Positions 30,864 to 40,700 of a stretch of DNA of 64,000 nucleotides are shown one piece after another. A program made the position numbers and the translations under genes. This DNA comes from Jiangella aurantiaca (GTDB lineage Bacteria > Actinomycetota > Actinomycetes > Jiangellales > Jiangellaceae). The stretch covers positions 62,001-126,000 of the forward strand of contig NZ_SMLB01000014.1 of the NCBI RefSeq assembly GCF_004349105.1. Reading direction: 5' to 3'. Position 1 is the stretch's first letter, and the number at the start of each line of letters is the position of its first letter. The notes under the pieces were generated by a model. The model was given only the letters and a program-made list of their open reading frames with translations. It did not search any database and was not told the origin of the DNA.

Positions 30864-32401
30864 GCCGTGCGGAGCAGGCCGCCCGACCACACAGCGCCCG
30901 TGAGGTCGAGCAGAAGTTCCGCGTGCACGGACTGTTCCGCATCCCCGATCTCTCCACGCTTCCGGGCGTGTCCGCCGTCGACGACCTGGGCACGGTCGAA
31001 CTGGAGTCGGCCTACTACGACACCGAGGACCTGCGGCTGGCCCGCGAGGGCATCACGCTGCGCCGGCGCGGCGGCGACGACGAGGGCTGGCACCTCAAGC
31101 TGCCGGCCGGCGGTGTCGGCGCCCGCGACGAGCTGCGGCTGCCGCTGGACGCCGGTGACGTACCGCCACCCGCGCTCACCGCGTTGGTCCGGGTGATCAC
31201 CCGTACGGCGCCGCTGCAGCTGGTCTCGACCCTGCGCACCACCCGGGACCGGCGGGTCATCCGGTCCGAGGACGGCGACGACGCCGGCGAGCTGGTCGAC
31301 GACACCGTCCAAGTGGTGGGCGCCGACGGCACCGTCGCCGCCCGGTTTCGCGAGCTGGAGCTGGAGGAGCGGCACGGCGGTCCGCTGATCGCGACGGTGG
31401 CGACGGCGCTGACGGAGGCCGGCGCGGTCGGCGGCGAGTTCGTCGCCAAGGTGGTCCGCGCGCTGGGCGCGAACGCCGCTGCGCAGCCGGAGGTGCCGGA
31501 GCTGCCGGCGCCCCGGCCGAAGGACCCGGCCCACGACGCGCTGGTCGCGTACCTGGCGCGGCACGTGCGGGCGTTGCGGGCCGCCGACGTCGCGTTCCGC
31601 CGCGAGCCCGCCGACCCCGAGGCCGTCCACCAGCTGCGGGTGGCCGCGCGCCGGCTGCGCAGCGGGCTGCGCACGTTCCGGCCGCTGCTGGACCGTCCGT
31701 GGGCCGAGGAGCTGCGCGCCGAGCTGGCCTGGTTCGCCCGCTCCCTCGGCGAGCTGCGCGAGGGCGACGTGCTCCGCGAACGGCTGGAGCGCCACTGCAC
31801 CGACCTGCCGCCGGACCTGCCGGCCACCGAGGTGAAGCAGCTGCTCGCCGAGGTGCTCGGCGGCACGGTGGCCGACGCCCGGGCCCGGGTCGGCGAACTG
31901 CTCGACGACGAGCGCTACCTCGCCCTGCACGACCACCTGGTCCGCGCCGTGGCCCGCCCGCTGACCCGGCCCGACGCCGAGCGGCCGGCCCGCGACGTGC
32001 TGCCGGGGCTGGTCGAGAAGGCCTGGGCGAAGCTCGACGCCGCGGCCGGCGACCTCACCGACGCGGCGCCCGACGAGGAGTGGCACGCCGCCAGGCTGGC
32101 CGCCAAACGCACACGCTACGCCGCCGAGGCCGTCGCGCCCGTGCTCGGCGGCGACGCGAAGGCGTTCGCCAAACAGGTCGAGAAGATCACCGAGATCCTG
32201 GGCGAGCATCAGGACGCCGCCATGGCCGCGGCGAAGGCCCGCGAGCTGGCCAACTCCGACCACGCCTCCGCCGACGTCGCGTTCGCGCTCGGCGTGCTGG
32301 CCTCGAACGAACGCGCGCACGTGCACGCCGCCCGCGCCGCGTTCGCCGACACCTGGCGGCACGTACGGCGGGCGAAGTGGCGCCGATGGATGGAGACGTG
32401 A
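30860..32401 (+). CDS. CYTH-CHAD domain protein
   Basis: EVEQKFRV (CYTH); [22 protein letters not shown] and [18 protein letters not shown] (CHAD). Confidence 0.93.
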   Translation: MSRAEQAARPHSAREVEQKFRVHGLFRIPDLSTLPGVSAVDDLGTVELESAYYDTEDLRLAREGITLRRRGGDDEGWHLKLPAGGVGARDELRLPLDAGDVPPPALTALVRVITRTAPLQLVSTLRTTRDRRVIRSEDGDDAGELVDDTVQVVGADGTVAARFRELELEERHGGPLIATVATALTEAGAVGGEFVAKVVRALGANAAAQPEVPELPAPRPKDPAHDALVAYLARHVRALRAADVAFRREPADPEAVHQLRVAARRLRSGLRTFRPLLDRPWAEELRAELAWFARSLGELREGDVLRERLERHCTDLPPDLPATEVKQLLAEVLGGTVADARARVGELLDDERYLALHDHLVRAVARPLTRPDAERPARDVLPGLVEKAWAKLDAAAGDLTDAAPDEEWHAARLAAKRTRYAAEAVAPVLGGDAKAFAKQVEKITEILGEHQDAAMAAAKARELANSDHASADVAFALGVLASNERAHVHAARAAFADTWRHVRRAKWRRWMET

Positions 32402-33315
32402 CGTCCAGGCGCGACCCGGTGCTCGCCGCCGGGGCCGTGCTGTGGCGCGAGCAGCCGGGCGCACCGGACGGCCGGGTCGAGATCTGCCTGGTGCACCGTC
32501 CCCGGTACGACGACTGGTCGCTGCCCAAGGGCAAGCTGGAGGCCGGCGAATCGCTCCTGGTCTGCGCGGCCCGCGAGGTGTTCGAGGAGACGGGGCACCA
32601 GGTGACGCTCGGCCGGCCGCTGCCGCCGCAGCACTACACCGTCGCCGGCCGGCCCAAGACGGTGCGCTACTGGCTGGCCGAGGCCGATCCGCACGCGGCC
32701 GCGCGGCTGCCCGACCGCGAGATCGACGAGGTGGTGTTCCTGCCGGCCGGTGAAGCTGTCCGGCGGCTGTCCCACGAGCGCGACGCCGAGCTCGTCCGCG
32801 CCGCGCTGCGCGGCCCGCTGCGCACCACGCCACTGGTGCTGCTGCGTCACGCCAAGGCGGTGCCGCGCGCAACGTGGCCCGGCCCGGACATCGAGCGGCC
32901 GCTGGCGGCCGAGGGGTCCGCCGACCTCGAGCCGCTCGGCGAGGCGCTCGGGACCCTCGGCCTGGGGCGGGTGCTGTCCAGCGACTCCGTCCGGTGCGCC
33001 GAGACCGTGCGCCCTTTCGCCCTCAAGCAGGGGCTGGTGGTCGAGCTGGAGCCGCACCTGTCCGAAGAGAACCTGCGGGTGCGCCACGACCACCCGGCCG
33101 AGGCGGTCATCCGGTCGCTGCTGCGCGACGGCCCCGCCGTCGTCTGCTCGCATCGCCCGGTCCTGCCGCTGCTGTTCGAGGCGGCCGGCGCCGACCCGGG
33201 CGACGACCTCGAGCCCGGCGAGTTCGCCGTCCTGCACCACGAGCACGGCCATCAGGTGACGGTCGAGCGGCACCGGCCCCGCGGTGCCGGACCGCCGGCG
33301 GTTATCGACCTGTGA
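32386..33315 (+). CDS. Nudix hydrolase fused to histidine phosphatase (MutT1/SixA-like)
   Basis: LPKGKLEAGESLLVCAAREVFEETG (Nudix box); LVLLRHAKA (RHG-type). Confidence 0.9.
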   Translation: MDGDVTSRRDPVLAAGAVLWREQPGAPDGRVEICLVHRPRYDDWSLPKGKLEAGESLLVCAAREVFEETGHQVTLGRPLPPQHYTVAGRPKTVRYWLAEADPHAAARLPDREIDEVVFLPAGEAVRRLSHERDAELVRAALRGPLRTTPLVLLRHAKAVPRATWPGPDIERPLAAEGSADLEPLGEALGTLGLGRVLSSDSVRCAETVRPFALKQGLVVELEPHLSEENLRVRHDHPAEAVIRSLLRDGPAVVCSHRPVLPLLFEAAGADPGDDLEPGEFAVLHHEHGHQVTVERHRPRGAGPPAVIDL

Positions 33316-33419
33316 CCGCCCTCAACGGCGGGTCGTGATCGTCCCGCAACCGGCCACGCGGCCTGTTCACGTGACGGCCATCACACCGTCAGCGATCCGT
33401 CGCCTTCTCTGCGTCAGGC

Positions 33420-33441
33420 GTTCATTCCCCGTTCACTCTCA
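33420..33441 (+). promoter_or_regulatory. PHO-box-like direct repeats upstream of pstS
   Basis: GTTCATTCCCC-GTTCACTCTCA, two adjacent 11-nt units. Confidence 0.65.
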
Positions 33442-33519
33442 GCGGGGAACGGTGTCACCTCGGAAACCTACGTTCTAGGCGATACGCAAGGACGAATAGG
33501 TCCAGGAAGGACACCAGAC

Positions 33520-34665
33520 GTGAACCTCAGCATCGTGCGCCGCACGCTGGCACCCGTAGCCGTCGCCAGCGCGGCCGCCCTCGTGCTGGCAGCCTGTGGC
33601 TCGGACCCCGACACCACCAACTCCTCCGACGAGGAGACCGACAGCGGCAGCGGCGAGACCGCGGGCGGCGAGGAGCCCGCCGGCGATCTCTCCGGCACGC
33701 TGAACGGCGCCGGCGCCAGCTCGCAGGAGTCCGCGGTCCAGGCGTGGATCGCCGGGTTCCAGCAGCAGTACCCCGACGTGACCGTCAACTACGCCCCCGA
33801 CGGCTCCGGCGCCGGCCGCGAGCAGATCACCTCCGGCGCGGTCGCATTCGCCGGCTCCGACGCCTACCTCGACGAGGAGGAGATGGTCGCCGCGGAGACC
33901 GCGTGTGGTGCTCCGGCCGTCAACCTGCCGCTGTACATCGACCCGATAGCCGTCCCGTACAACCTTCCGGGCGTCGACAACCTGCAGCTCGGCCCCGTGA
34001 CGCTGGCGAACATCTTCAACGGCACCATCACCAACTGGAACGACCCGGCCATCGCCGCGGACAACCCGGACGCCACGCTGCCGGACCTCGCCATCACGCC
34101 GGTGCACCGTTCCGACGAGTCGGGCACGACCGAGAACTTCGTCGAGTACCTGGCCGCCGCCGCGCCGGAGGCCTGGACCTACGAGATCAGCGGCGACTGG
34201 CCGGCGGAGCTGCCGGGCGAGGCCGGCGCGCAGACGCCGGGCGTCATCGCCGCCGTCCAGGCCGCCGAGGGCACCATCGGCTACGCCAGCGCCGCCGCGG
34301 CCGGCGACCTGCAGACCGCCGCCATCGGCGTCGGCTCGGAGTTCGTCGAGTACTCCGCCGAGGCCGCCGCGGCAGTCGTCGACGCTTCGCCGCGCGCCGA
34401 GGGCCGGCCCGAGAACGACCTCGCGATCGAGCTGGCCCGCGACACCACGGATTCCGGCGCCTACCCGATCGTGCTGATCTCGTACACGATCGTCTGCACC
34501 GCCTACGAGGACCCGGCGGTCGGCGACCTGGTGAAGGCCTACGTCGGCTACGTCGCCAGCGACGAGGGCCAGCAGGCCGCCGCCGACGCCGCGGGCTCGG
34601 CCCCGATCTCGCCGGAGCTGCAGACCGAGGTCCAGGCCGTCGTCGACTCGATCGAGGTCGGCTGA
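33520..34665 (+). CDS. pstS: phosphate ABC transporter substrate-binding lipoprotein
   Basis: lipobox LAACG; LNGAGASSQESAVQAWIAGFQQQYPDVTVNYAPDGSGAGREQ. Confidence 0.97.
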   Translation: MNLSIVRRTLAPVAVASAAALVLAACGSDPDTTNSSDEETDSGSGETAGGEEPAGDLSGTLNGAGASSQESAVQAWIAGFQQQYPDVTVNYAPDGSGAGREQITSGAVAFAGSDAYLDEEEMVAAETACGAPAVNLPLYIDPIAVPYNLPGVDNLQLGPVTLANIFNGTITNWNDPAIAADNPDATLPDLAITPVHRSDESGTTENFVEYLAAAAPEAWTYEISGDWPAELPGEAGAQTPGVIAAVQAAEGTIGYASAAAAGDLQTAAIGVGSEFVEYSAEAAAAVVDASPRAEGRPENDLAIELARDTTDSGAYPIVLISYTIVCTAYEDPAVGDLVKAYVGYVASDEGQQAAADAAGSAPISPELQTEVQAVVDSIEVG

Positions 34666-34693
34666 GTCCTATCCTGTGCACGAAGTTCCACGT

Positions 34694-34743
34694 CGCCGGG
34701 CGGCTCGTCCCATGCGGGACGGACCGCCCGGCGTCCGCACGAC
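34694..34743 (+). terminator. attenuator-like hairpin between pstS and pstC
   Basis: CGCCGGGCGG-ctc-GTCCC-atgc-GGGAC-gga-CCGCCCGGCG. Confidence 0.65.
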
Positions 34744-34787
34744 AACCGGCATGAACCGCGAGACCTCCACGACCCGGAGCTGACGCC

Positions 34788-35744
34788 GTGACCACCACCG
34801 CCAAGCCACCGCCGACCGAACGGCCCACCGCCACGCCACGGGCCAAGGCGCGCCCCGGCGACCGCATCTTCTCCCGGTCCGCGCAGGTCGCGGGCATCCT
34901 GATCCTGATCATCCTGGCCGGCGTGGCCGCGTTCCTCGTCCGCGAGGCGCTGCCGACCTTCAGCGCCGACCCGTCGGAGATCGACGGCGGCGAGGGGTTC
35001 TTCTCTTACGTCTGGCCGCTGGTCTTCGGCACGCTGGCCGCGGCCGTCATCGCGCTGATCGTCGCAACGCCGCTGGCGCTGGGCATCGCGTTGTTCATCT
35101 CGCACTACGCGCCCCGCCGGCTCGCGCAGGGCCTCGGCTACATCGTCGACCTGCTCGCCGCCATCCCCAGCGTGGTCTTCGGCCTGTGGGGCATCCAGTG
35201 GCTGGCGCCGCAGGTGCAGCCGGCCTGGTCCTGGCTGGCCGACAACCTCGGCTTCATCCCGCTCTTCACGGGCCCGGCCTCGGCCACCGGCCGGACGATG
35301 ATGACGGCCGGGCTGGTGCTGGCGGTGATGATCCTGCCGATCATCACCGCGATCTCGCGCGAGGTGTTCCTGCAGACGCCCACCCTGCACGAGGAGGCCG
35401 CCCTGGCGCTCGGGGCCACCCGCTGGGAGATGATCCGCGTGGCGGTCATCCCGTTCGGCCGGCCCGGCATCATCTCCGGCATCATGCTCGGCCTGGGCCG
35501 CGCGCTGGGCGAGACGATGGCCGTCGCCATGGTGCTGTCCACCGGCGGCTTCACCTGGTCCATGGTCACCAGCGGCAACAACACCATCGCCGCGGAGATC
35601 GCGCTGGACTTCCCCGAATCGTCGGGCCTCAAGACGAACACGCTCATCGCCGCGGGTCTGGTGCTCTTCGCCATCACCCTGGCCGTGAACATGTTCGCCC
35701 GCTGGATCGTCTCGCGCCGCAGTGAGTTCTCGGGGGCCAACTGA
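34788..35744 (+). CDS. pstC: phosphate ABC transporter permease PstC
   Basis: AAIPSVVFGLWG; EEAALALGATRWEMIRVAVIPFGRPGIISGIMLGLGRALGETMAV. Confidence 0.96.
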   Translation: MTTTAKPPPTERPTATPRAKARPGDRIFSRSAQVAGILILIILAGVAAFLVREALPTFSADPSEIDGGEGFFSYVWPLVFGTLAAAVIALIVATPLALGIALFISHYAPRRLAQGLGYIVDLLAAIPSVVFGLWGIQWLAPQVQPAWSWLADNLGFIPLFTGPASATGRTMMTAGLVLAVMILPIITAISREVFLQTPTLHEEAALALGATRWEMIRVAVIPFGRPGIISGIMLGLGRALGETMAVAMVLSTGGFTWSMVTSGNNTIAAEIALDFPESSGLKTNTLIAAGLVLFAITLAVNMFARWIVSRRSEFSGAN

Positions 35745-36859
35745 TGTCCGTCGCCACCAAGCCGCCCGCCACCCCGGCCGCCCCGAGCTCGCTGGCCCAC
35801 AACCAGCTGCCCCGGTACACCACCCAGGTCGTCCTGGTCCTGTCGATTGCGGCCGGCGCCGGGCTGTCCGCGCTGTTCGGCGGCTTCTCCCCGGTCTCGT
35901 TCGCCGTCCTGTCGGTGCTGGTCTTCGGGGTCGTCAACACCACGCTCGCGGGCATCGTCGAAGGCCGGCGCAAGGCCGTCGACAAGCTGGTCACCACGTT
36001 CGTCTACACCGCGTTCGGCATCGCTCTGGTCCCGCTGATCTCGGTGATCTGGTCGGTGCTCGACAACGGCGCGGAGCGGTTCAGCATCGACTTCCTCACC
36101 ACCTCGATGCGCAACGTGACCGGCCTCAACGACCAGCAGGCGCTGGAGGGCGCCGCGCCGTTCATCGGCGGCGCCTACCACGCCATCCTGGGCACCTTCC
36201 TCATCACCGGCCTGGCCACGATCATCTCGGTGCCGATCGGCCTGCTCACTTCGATCTACCTGGTCGAGTACGGCCGCGGCCGGTTGGCCCGGTCCATCAC
36301 GTTCTTCGTCGACGTCATGACCGGCATCCCGTCCATCGTGGCCGGCCTGTTCGCCGCCGCGCTGTTCGCGGTGCTGTTCGGCGTCGGCACCCGCAACGGC
36401 TTCGCCGGCGCCGTCGCCCTGTCGGTACTGATGATCCCGGTAGTCGTGCGGTCCAGCGAGGAGATGCTGCGGATCGTCCCGAACGAACTGCGCGAGGCGG
36501 CGTACGCCCTGGGCGTGCCCAAGTGGCGCACCATCGTCCGGGTCGTCGTCCCGACGGCCATCTCCGGCATCGCCTCCGGCGTCACGCTGGCCATCGCCCG
36601 CGTCGTCGGCGAGACCGCGCCGCTCATCGTCACAGCGGGCTTCACCTCGTCCATCAACAGCGACCCGTTCTCCGACTGGATGATGTCGCTGCCCGCATAC
36701 GTTTACAGTCAGGCGATGCGCCCGTTGTCGGGCTCGTCGCCGGAGCCGAGTTTCGACCGGGCCTGGGCCGCGGCGCTGACGCTCATCCTGATCGTCATGC
36801 TGCTGAACCTGGTCGCCCGGCTCATCGCCCGCCTGTTCGCCCCGAAGACCGGCCGCTAG
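35744..36859 (+). CDS. pstA: phosphate ABC transporter permease PstA
   Basis: DVMTGIPSIVAGLF; EAAYALGVPKWRTIVRVVVPTAISGI. Confidence 0.96.
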   Translation: MSVATKPPATPAAPSSLAHNQLPRYTTQVVLVLSIAAGAGLSALFGGFSPVSFAVLSVLVFGVVNTTLAGIVEGRRKAVDKLVTTFVYTAFGIALVPLISVIWSVLDNGAERFSIDFLTTSMRNVTGLNDQQALEGAAPFIGGAYHAILGTFLITGLATIISVPIGLLTSIYLVEYGRGRLARSITFFVDVMTGIPSIVAGLFAAALFAVLFGVGTRNGFAGAVALSVLMIPVVVRSSEEMLRIVPNELREAAYALGVPKWRTIVRVVVPTAISGIASGVTLAIARVVGETAPLIVTAGFTSSINSDPFSDWMMSLPAYVYSQAMRPLSGSSPEPSFDRAWAAALTLILIVMLLNLVARLIARLFAPKTGR

Positions 36860-36877
36860 AGCAAGGAAACCGCCCTT

Positions 36878-37657
36878 ATGTCCAAGCGCATCGACGTCGG
36901 CGATCTCAACGTCTACTACGGCAGCTTCCTCGCGGTCGAGGGCGTGTCGATGGCCATCGAGGCCCGCTCGGTCACGGCCTTCATCGGCCCGTCCGGCTGC
37001 GGGAAGTCCACCTTCATCCGCACCCTCAACCGCATGCACGAGGTCATTCCCGGCGCGCGGGTCGAAGGCAAGGTCATGCTCGACGGCGAGGACCTCTACG
37101 GCGCCAACGTCGACCCCGTCACCGTCCGGCGCCAGGTCGGCATGGTGTTCCAGCGGCCCAACCCGTTCCCGACGATGTCCATCCGCGACAACGTGCTGGC
37201 CGGTATGAAGCTCAACAGCAACCGGCTGAGGAAGAGCGAGGCCGACGACATCGTCGAGCGGTCACTCAAGGGCGCGAACCTGTGGAACGAGGTCAAGGAC
37301 CGGCTCGACAAGCCCGGCTCCGGCCTCTCCGGCGGCCAGCAGCAGCGTCTGTGCATCGCCCGGGCCATCGCCGTGCAGCCCGAGGTGCTGCTGATGGACG
37401 AGCCGTGCTCCGCGCTCGACCCGATCTCGACGCTGGCCATCGAGGACCTCATCGGCGAGCTGAAGCAGAACTACACAATCGTCATCGTCACGCACAACAT
37501 GCAGCAGGCCGCCCGGGTCAGTGACCGCACGGCGTTCTTCAACATCGCCGGCACCGGCAAGCCCGGCAAGCTGATCGAGATGGACGACACGACGAAGATC
37601 TTCACCAACCCGAGCGTGAAGGCCACCGAGGACTACGTCTCCGGCCGCTTCGGCTGA
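36878..37657 (+). CDS. pstB: phosphate ABC transporter ATP-binding protein
   Basis: [52 protein letters not shown]. Confidence 0.98.
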   Translation: MSKRIDVGDLNVYYGSFLAVEGVSMAIEARSVTAFIGPSGCGKSTFIRTLNRMHEVIPGARVEGKVMLDGEDLYGANVDPVTVRRQVGMVFQRPNPFPTMSIRDNVLAGMKLNSNRLRKSEADDIVERSLKGANLWNEVKDRLDKPGSGLSGGQQQRLCIARAIAVQPEVLLMDEPCSALDPISTLAIEDLIGELKQNYTIVIVTHNMQQAARVSDRTAFFNIAGTGKPGKLIEMDDTTKIFTNPSVKATEDYVSGRFG

Positions 37658-37674
37658 GGATCGGCCACGCGGAC

Positions 37675-37703
37675 GCGCCCGCCACGACGGTCGTGGCGGG
37701 CGC
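37675..37703. terminator. strong hairpin terminator after pstB (convergent pair)
   Basis: GCGCCCGCCACGAC-g-GTCGTGGCGGGCGC. Confidence 0.8.
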
Positions 37704-37721
37704 GCCGCGTTCGGTGCGGCG

Positions 37722-40700
37722 TCACCTCGGGCCGGCGGCACCTCCCCGGCCGACCCCGGACTCGGCCGCGGCCCGCCGGATCGCGCTGCTCTCGCGGGCG
37801 TCGATCACGCCGTCGGCGACCAGCTGGTCCAGCACCGCACCGACGTGCCGGAGGAACGCACCGGACGTTCCCCAGTCGCGGTCCTCCTCGATGAGGTCGT
37901 TGACGGTGCACCCGTCGGCGTCCGCGCGGTTCGGCACACCGCTGTCCACCGTGCCGACGACGACCGTCGCCCGCGGATCGGGGTCTGGGCAGGTGGTGTC
38001 GACCGGCGCGATCCACACGTCGCGGAACTCGACGTCGGAGCCGTCGTGGTGGTTCTGGAACCCGATGTGCCCCTCGAGCGCCCGGCTGCCGTCGCCGGTG
38101 TAGGTGTTCACCAGCTGCCCGTTCAGCCAGACCGTGTAGGTCTGCCTGACAGCGCGGATCTCGTAGGTGTTCCACTCGCCGATCGGGTTGGCCAGGACGT
38201 CGGTGATGGTGGCGAAGTTGTAGATCGAGCCGGTCTTCTGCGGGTCTCCGCCGGCCGGGTTGTCCTCGATCTGCGCCTCGTAGCCCCGCACGCTGTCGTC
38301 GGGCTGCCGGACCCACGGACCCTCCCAGCCCAGCGGCGCCGGGAAGCGCATGAACACCCCGGAGTTGTCCGTCGGGTTGTTCATCCGGTACTGCAGTCGG
38401 AGGTGGAAGTCGCCGAAGGCCCGCGGCGTGTACCACAGCAGGCCGCCGGAGCCCCGGCTCAGCAGCGTGCAGTCAGATGTGACAGTGAACGACCCGTTGC
38501 CCACCATCTCCCAGTCGTCCAGCGTCTTCCCGTCCCACAGGGCGGTGTAGCCATCGGCCGGTTCGGGGTCCGGGCAGACCTGGGGCTCGGTCTCGGAGAG
38601 CTCGAACCGCTCGAACGCGACGTCGACGACCGGGATGTTCGGGTCGCCGTTCCCGCCGGACAGTGCGACCACGCCGACGTTCCAGGACGACGCGGTGCCC
38701 AGGCCGTACGGCCGGCCTAGCGGCGTCCACTCCTCGCCGTCGGCCGAGTACTCCGCCGTCACCGCCAGCCCGTCGCTGACCAGCCGCAGCTCGAACGTGT
38801 CGGGGAAGTCGGCCGGCAGCGCGGCGTAGTCCTCGGCGGTGTTGCGCTCCTGGCCGCCGGCGACGGTGAAGAACGACATCCGCCGGGTGCCGTCCGGCCG
38901 CGCCATCACGACCGCCTTGGCGAAGTCGGCGTCGCCGGCGTGCAGCACGAGGCCGGCCTGCTGGAACGCGGTGCTCACGTCCGCGGTGACCCGCGTGGTG
39001 GCGGTCCAGCCGCCGTCCGGTGCCGGCCGCATGACGAGGTTCGTCGCATCGGCCCGCGCGGCGGTCAGCTCGCCGTGCGCCGTCGGCAGCACCAGCTGCC
39101 CGCCGGCCACCTGGTAGCCGTCCGGGTCGTGGCGGACGATCGACGTCCAGCAGGACAGGTTCAGCGCATCGCCGTCGAACTCGTCCACACCGCCGTCCTC
39201 GCACGGCGGGGGCGGCACGCCGACGCCGTCGCCGTTGAACCGCAGCCAGTCCAGCGCCAGCAGGTCCGGCCCGCCGGCCCCGACGGCGTCGTTGCGGAAC
39301 GCCAGGTAGACGTCGAACGTCTCGCCCGGATCGCCCAGGTCGGTGGTCCGTTCGACGACGGTGTCGACACCGCCGGTGACCGGCACGTCCACCGAGCCCA
39401 GCAGCTCGCCGTCGGGGGCGTCGCGGCGCACCTCGATGGTGCCGCCGTGCGCCGCGGAGGAGGCGCCGACGGTGAGCGACTCGATGTTCGTCAGGTTCAC
39501 GGTGTCGAACCTGATCCAGTCGCCGTGCGAGATGCTGCCGACCCGCGCCCGGGCGCTGGCCAGCGGCCGCTCGAACACCTGGACGCCCTGGCCGGCGGCG
39601 AAGTGCTCGGCCTCCCGCCGCTTCGGGTTGAGCCGGACCGCGTCGGCGCCGGTGAGCGGCTCGACGCCCGGAGCGCCCGCGTCGGTGAAGCCGGCCTCCA
39701 GCACGTAGTAGAGGTTGGTCTCCTGGCCGTGCCCGCCGTCGGTGATGGTCGGGATCGTCCCCGTGCAGTGCGGGTAGTTGTCCAGCGGATGCGCGTGCTG
39801 GTCGTGGCCGAGTAGGGCGCCGACCGTGACGCTGCCGCACTCGATCGTGCCGCCGGCGATGCTGCCGTCCTCGGCGTCGTCGACCGCCACGTCGTAGGCG
39901 ACCTCGTCACCCCAGTCGAAGAAGCCGCCGTGCGGTGGCCAGCTGAACCCGACCTCGGGCCGGGTGTTGCCGGCGGAGATCCGGACCGCGGCCACCGAGC
40001 TGCGGTCCCGGCTGTCGGTGACGGTGAGCAGCGCGGTGTAGTTGCCCGCCTCGGTGTAGGTGTGCGACGGATTCTGCTCGTCCGAAGTGGCGCCGTCGCC
40101 GAAGGACCAGTGGTAGGTCATCGGCAGCCCGGCGGGGTGCTCGGTACCCTCGCTGGAGAACTGGACGGTGAGCGGTAGCTGCCCCGACGTCGGCGTGCCG
40201 GACGCCTTCGGGATCGGCGGCCGGTCGCCACCCACGTAGTCGATGCGGTAGATGCCGGCGCCCTCGTTGACGTCGCCGCGCCCGGCCCCGCTGCCGGAGC
40301 CGAAGTCGATGACGTAGAGCGATCCGTCCGGGCCGAACGTCGCGTCGAACGGGCCGCGGAACGAGGTGGAGCCGAACACCGGGTTGATCGACAGCAGGTC
40401 GCCGGCCGCGACCGGCGCGAACCGCTCGTCCTGGAACGACTGGTCCTCGTGGACCCGGGTGATCGTCTTGTACCAGTTCCGGGCGTACTCGAAGACGAAC
40501 CACCTACCGTCGTAGTACTCCGGGAACTTGGTGTCGGACTCCACTTCCGGGTCGTAGTCGTAGACCGGGCCGCTCATCGGCGCCGCGCCGCCAGTGCCCA
40601 GCTCGGGGAAGTTCGGTGACGTACCGTAGCCGTACCAGATGTACGCCTCCTGGACCGGCGGCAACTGCTGCAGGCCGGTGTTGTGCGGCGAGTCGTTGAC

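Noticed and set aside
28761-30890. 709-aa minus-strand ORF over ppk
   Set aside because: Antisense to a well-supported ppk; no recognisable domain.
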